Below are positions 5,487 to 6,349 of a stretch of DNA of 6,349 bases, one piece after another. The translations under genes and the position numbers were made by a program. This DNA is from JANLQX01 sp043775075 (GTDB lineage Bacteria > Actinomycetota > Acidimicrobiia > Acidimicrobiales > JANYDT01), in assembly GCA_043775075.1 (NCBI GenBank), contig JAYVSS010000208.1:1-6349 (forward strand). Direction: 5' to 3'. The notes below the pieces were generated by a model, which was not told the origin of the DNA, did no database searches, and was given only the letters and a program-made list of their open reading frames with translations. Numbering within the stretch: position 1 is the stretch's first letter; each line of letters begins with the position of its first letter.

Positions 5487-6349
5487 CCCAAAGCCCCCGA
5501 CCCCGATTGGTGTCAGAACCCAATGCAGTCTTCGTGCTCTCCGTCCAAATCGCCGACCGGACCGGCATTCCCCAAGAACACATCGAAAAGGACTTTTGGG
5601 TAACCGAAATTCTGCGGGGCGTTGCGGCAGAAAGCACCCGCCACAACATCCCCATATTTTTCAAGGGAGGCACGAGCCTTTCCAAAGCTCACCACTTGAT
5701 CCAGCGCTTCTCCGAGGACGTCGATATCCTCGTCGTCCTTCCCGACGACAAAGGAAAAGGTGCTCGGAACACAATCCTCAAGAACCTTGTTACCGCCGCC
5801 TCGCAGGCAACGATCATCCAACCAGCCGACGTGCCCGGCAACAAAGAAGGACTAAAACGATCAGCCCGATTTCACTACCGGGCAGGGTCAGCGTCCGGTG
5901 CACTGTCGGAGGGTGCGCTCCTCGAACTCGGCGCACGAGGCGGAGCAATGCCTTCGACCGGATTTAACATCCGCTCGCTCCTCGCCGAACACGCTCCAAC
6001 CGAACTAGCCGAGTTCGCCGAAGCGGAGCCGTTCATGGTTTCGGTGTTGGACCCATCACGCACCCTCGTCGAAAAACTCGTGCTCCTCCACACCGCATTT
6101 GTTGGCGGCGACGAATCAGTAATCCGCAAAGCAGCCCGCCACTATTACGACATCCATCAACTCCTCAACGATCCAACAACTATTCAGGCGATGCGCCAAC
6201 CCGGCATCGCTGTTCTCGCTCGTGACGTATGCACCTACTCCCACGCTGCGGACCTGCCAGCAGAACCACGACCAACCAACGGCTTCGCCGCAAGTCCAGC
6301 GTTCCAAACCAGCAAACTGTTACGGGTTGCCGAAGAGGCATACCAACGA
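5483..6349 (+). CDS. AbiEii-family nucleotidyltransferase toxin, 3'-truncated by the window edge
   Basis: The frame has no stop to the end of the window; 289 residues are visible. It is a toxin of the AbiE type IV system: a DNA polymerase beta-like nucleotidyltransferase. Characterised relatives bind GTP or transfer nucleotides to tRNA and stop growth. IEKDFWV (34-40) is a family N-terminal motif. KGGTSLSK (61-68) and SEDVDI (78-83, Asp80 and Asp82 as metal ligands) form the catalytic motif. LELGARGG (147-154), the SRTLVEKLVLLH segment around Lys198 and RHYYDIHQLL (219-228, Asp223) match later conserved motifs. The catalytic core looks intact, so the toxin is probably active. Its ATG overlaps the antitoxin stop. 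The C-terminus lies beyond the window. The exact substrate cannot be inferred from the sequence. Confidence 0.87.
   Translation, partial: MTQSPRPRLVSEPNAVFVLSVQIADRTGIPQEHIEKDFWVTEILRGVAAESTRHNIPIFFKGGTSLSKAHHLIQRFSEDVDILVVLPDDKGKGARNTILKNLVTAASQATIIQPADVPGNKEGLKRSARFHYRAGSASGALSEGALLELGARGGAMPSTGFNIRSLLAEHAPTELAEFAEAEPFMVSVLDPSRTLVEKLVLLHTAFVGGDESVIRKAARHYYDIHQLLNDPTTIQAMRQPGIAVLARDVCTYSHAADLPAEPRPTNGFAASPAFQTSKLLRVAEEAYQR

Noticed and set aside
5176..5685. 169-codon minus-strand frame across the AbiEi/AbiEii junction
   Set aside because: It is antisense to two well-supported genes and has no family features.

Overview
The window looks like part of an integrative element from a high-GC, probably actinobacterial, chromosome. 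This is inferred from C- or G-ending codons in most genes, a TANNNT-type leaderless promoter, and an integrase and excisionase of actinobacterial style. I cannot name the genus. No rRNA, tRNA, CRISPR array or insertion-sequence transposase is visible. Neither outer end of the element can be seen.

Layout, left to right. (1) Positions 2-583 (+) are the 3' part of an NlpC/P60 (C40) cell-wall peptidase gene that is already open at the window edge. Such enzymes often end the transfer module of conjugative elements. (2) An imperfect direct repeat of about 74 bp follows (563-636). It covers the end of the peptidase gene, a ribosome-binding site and the first 11 codons of an excisionase gene, and then breaks off. 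(3) Positions 638-2896 (-) hold a 752-residue gene joining an apparently intact eukaryotic-like Ser/Thr protein kinase to an HD phosphohydrolase of the SAMHD1/dGTPase type. All the metal and catalytic residues I could check are present. (4) Positions 2897-3258 have no convincing gene but hold a possible promoter and operator for the kinase gene plus several palindromes. (5) The second copy of the repeat (3221-3293) leads into an intact 69-aa excisionase-like HTH protein (3259-3468), a 43-aa basic small ORF (3500-3631) and a tyrosine integrase (3618-4808). (6) After 81 bp comes an AbiE-type (type IV) toxin-antitoxin pair: AbiEi-like antitoxin (4890-5486) and AbiEii nucleotidyltransferase toxin (5483 to beyond the window), joined by an ATGA overlap.

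Interpretation. The repeat geometry suggests that peptidase and excisionase genes were once adjacent. A roughly 2.6-kb cargo carrying the kinase-HD gene appears to have entered the first codons of the excisionase gene, leaving a dead stub on the left and rebuilding a complete gene on the right. The cargo is visibly less GC-rich than its flanks and is transcribed against them. With AbiE next to the integrase, the window resembles the cargo or defence end of a mobile element. The kinase-HD fusion is the best candidate for an undescribed system: nucleotide-depleting HD enzymes are known antiviral effectors, and human SAMHD1 is controlled by phosphorylation. A defence role here is inference, not something the sequence proves.
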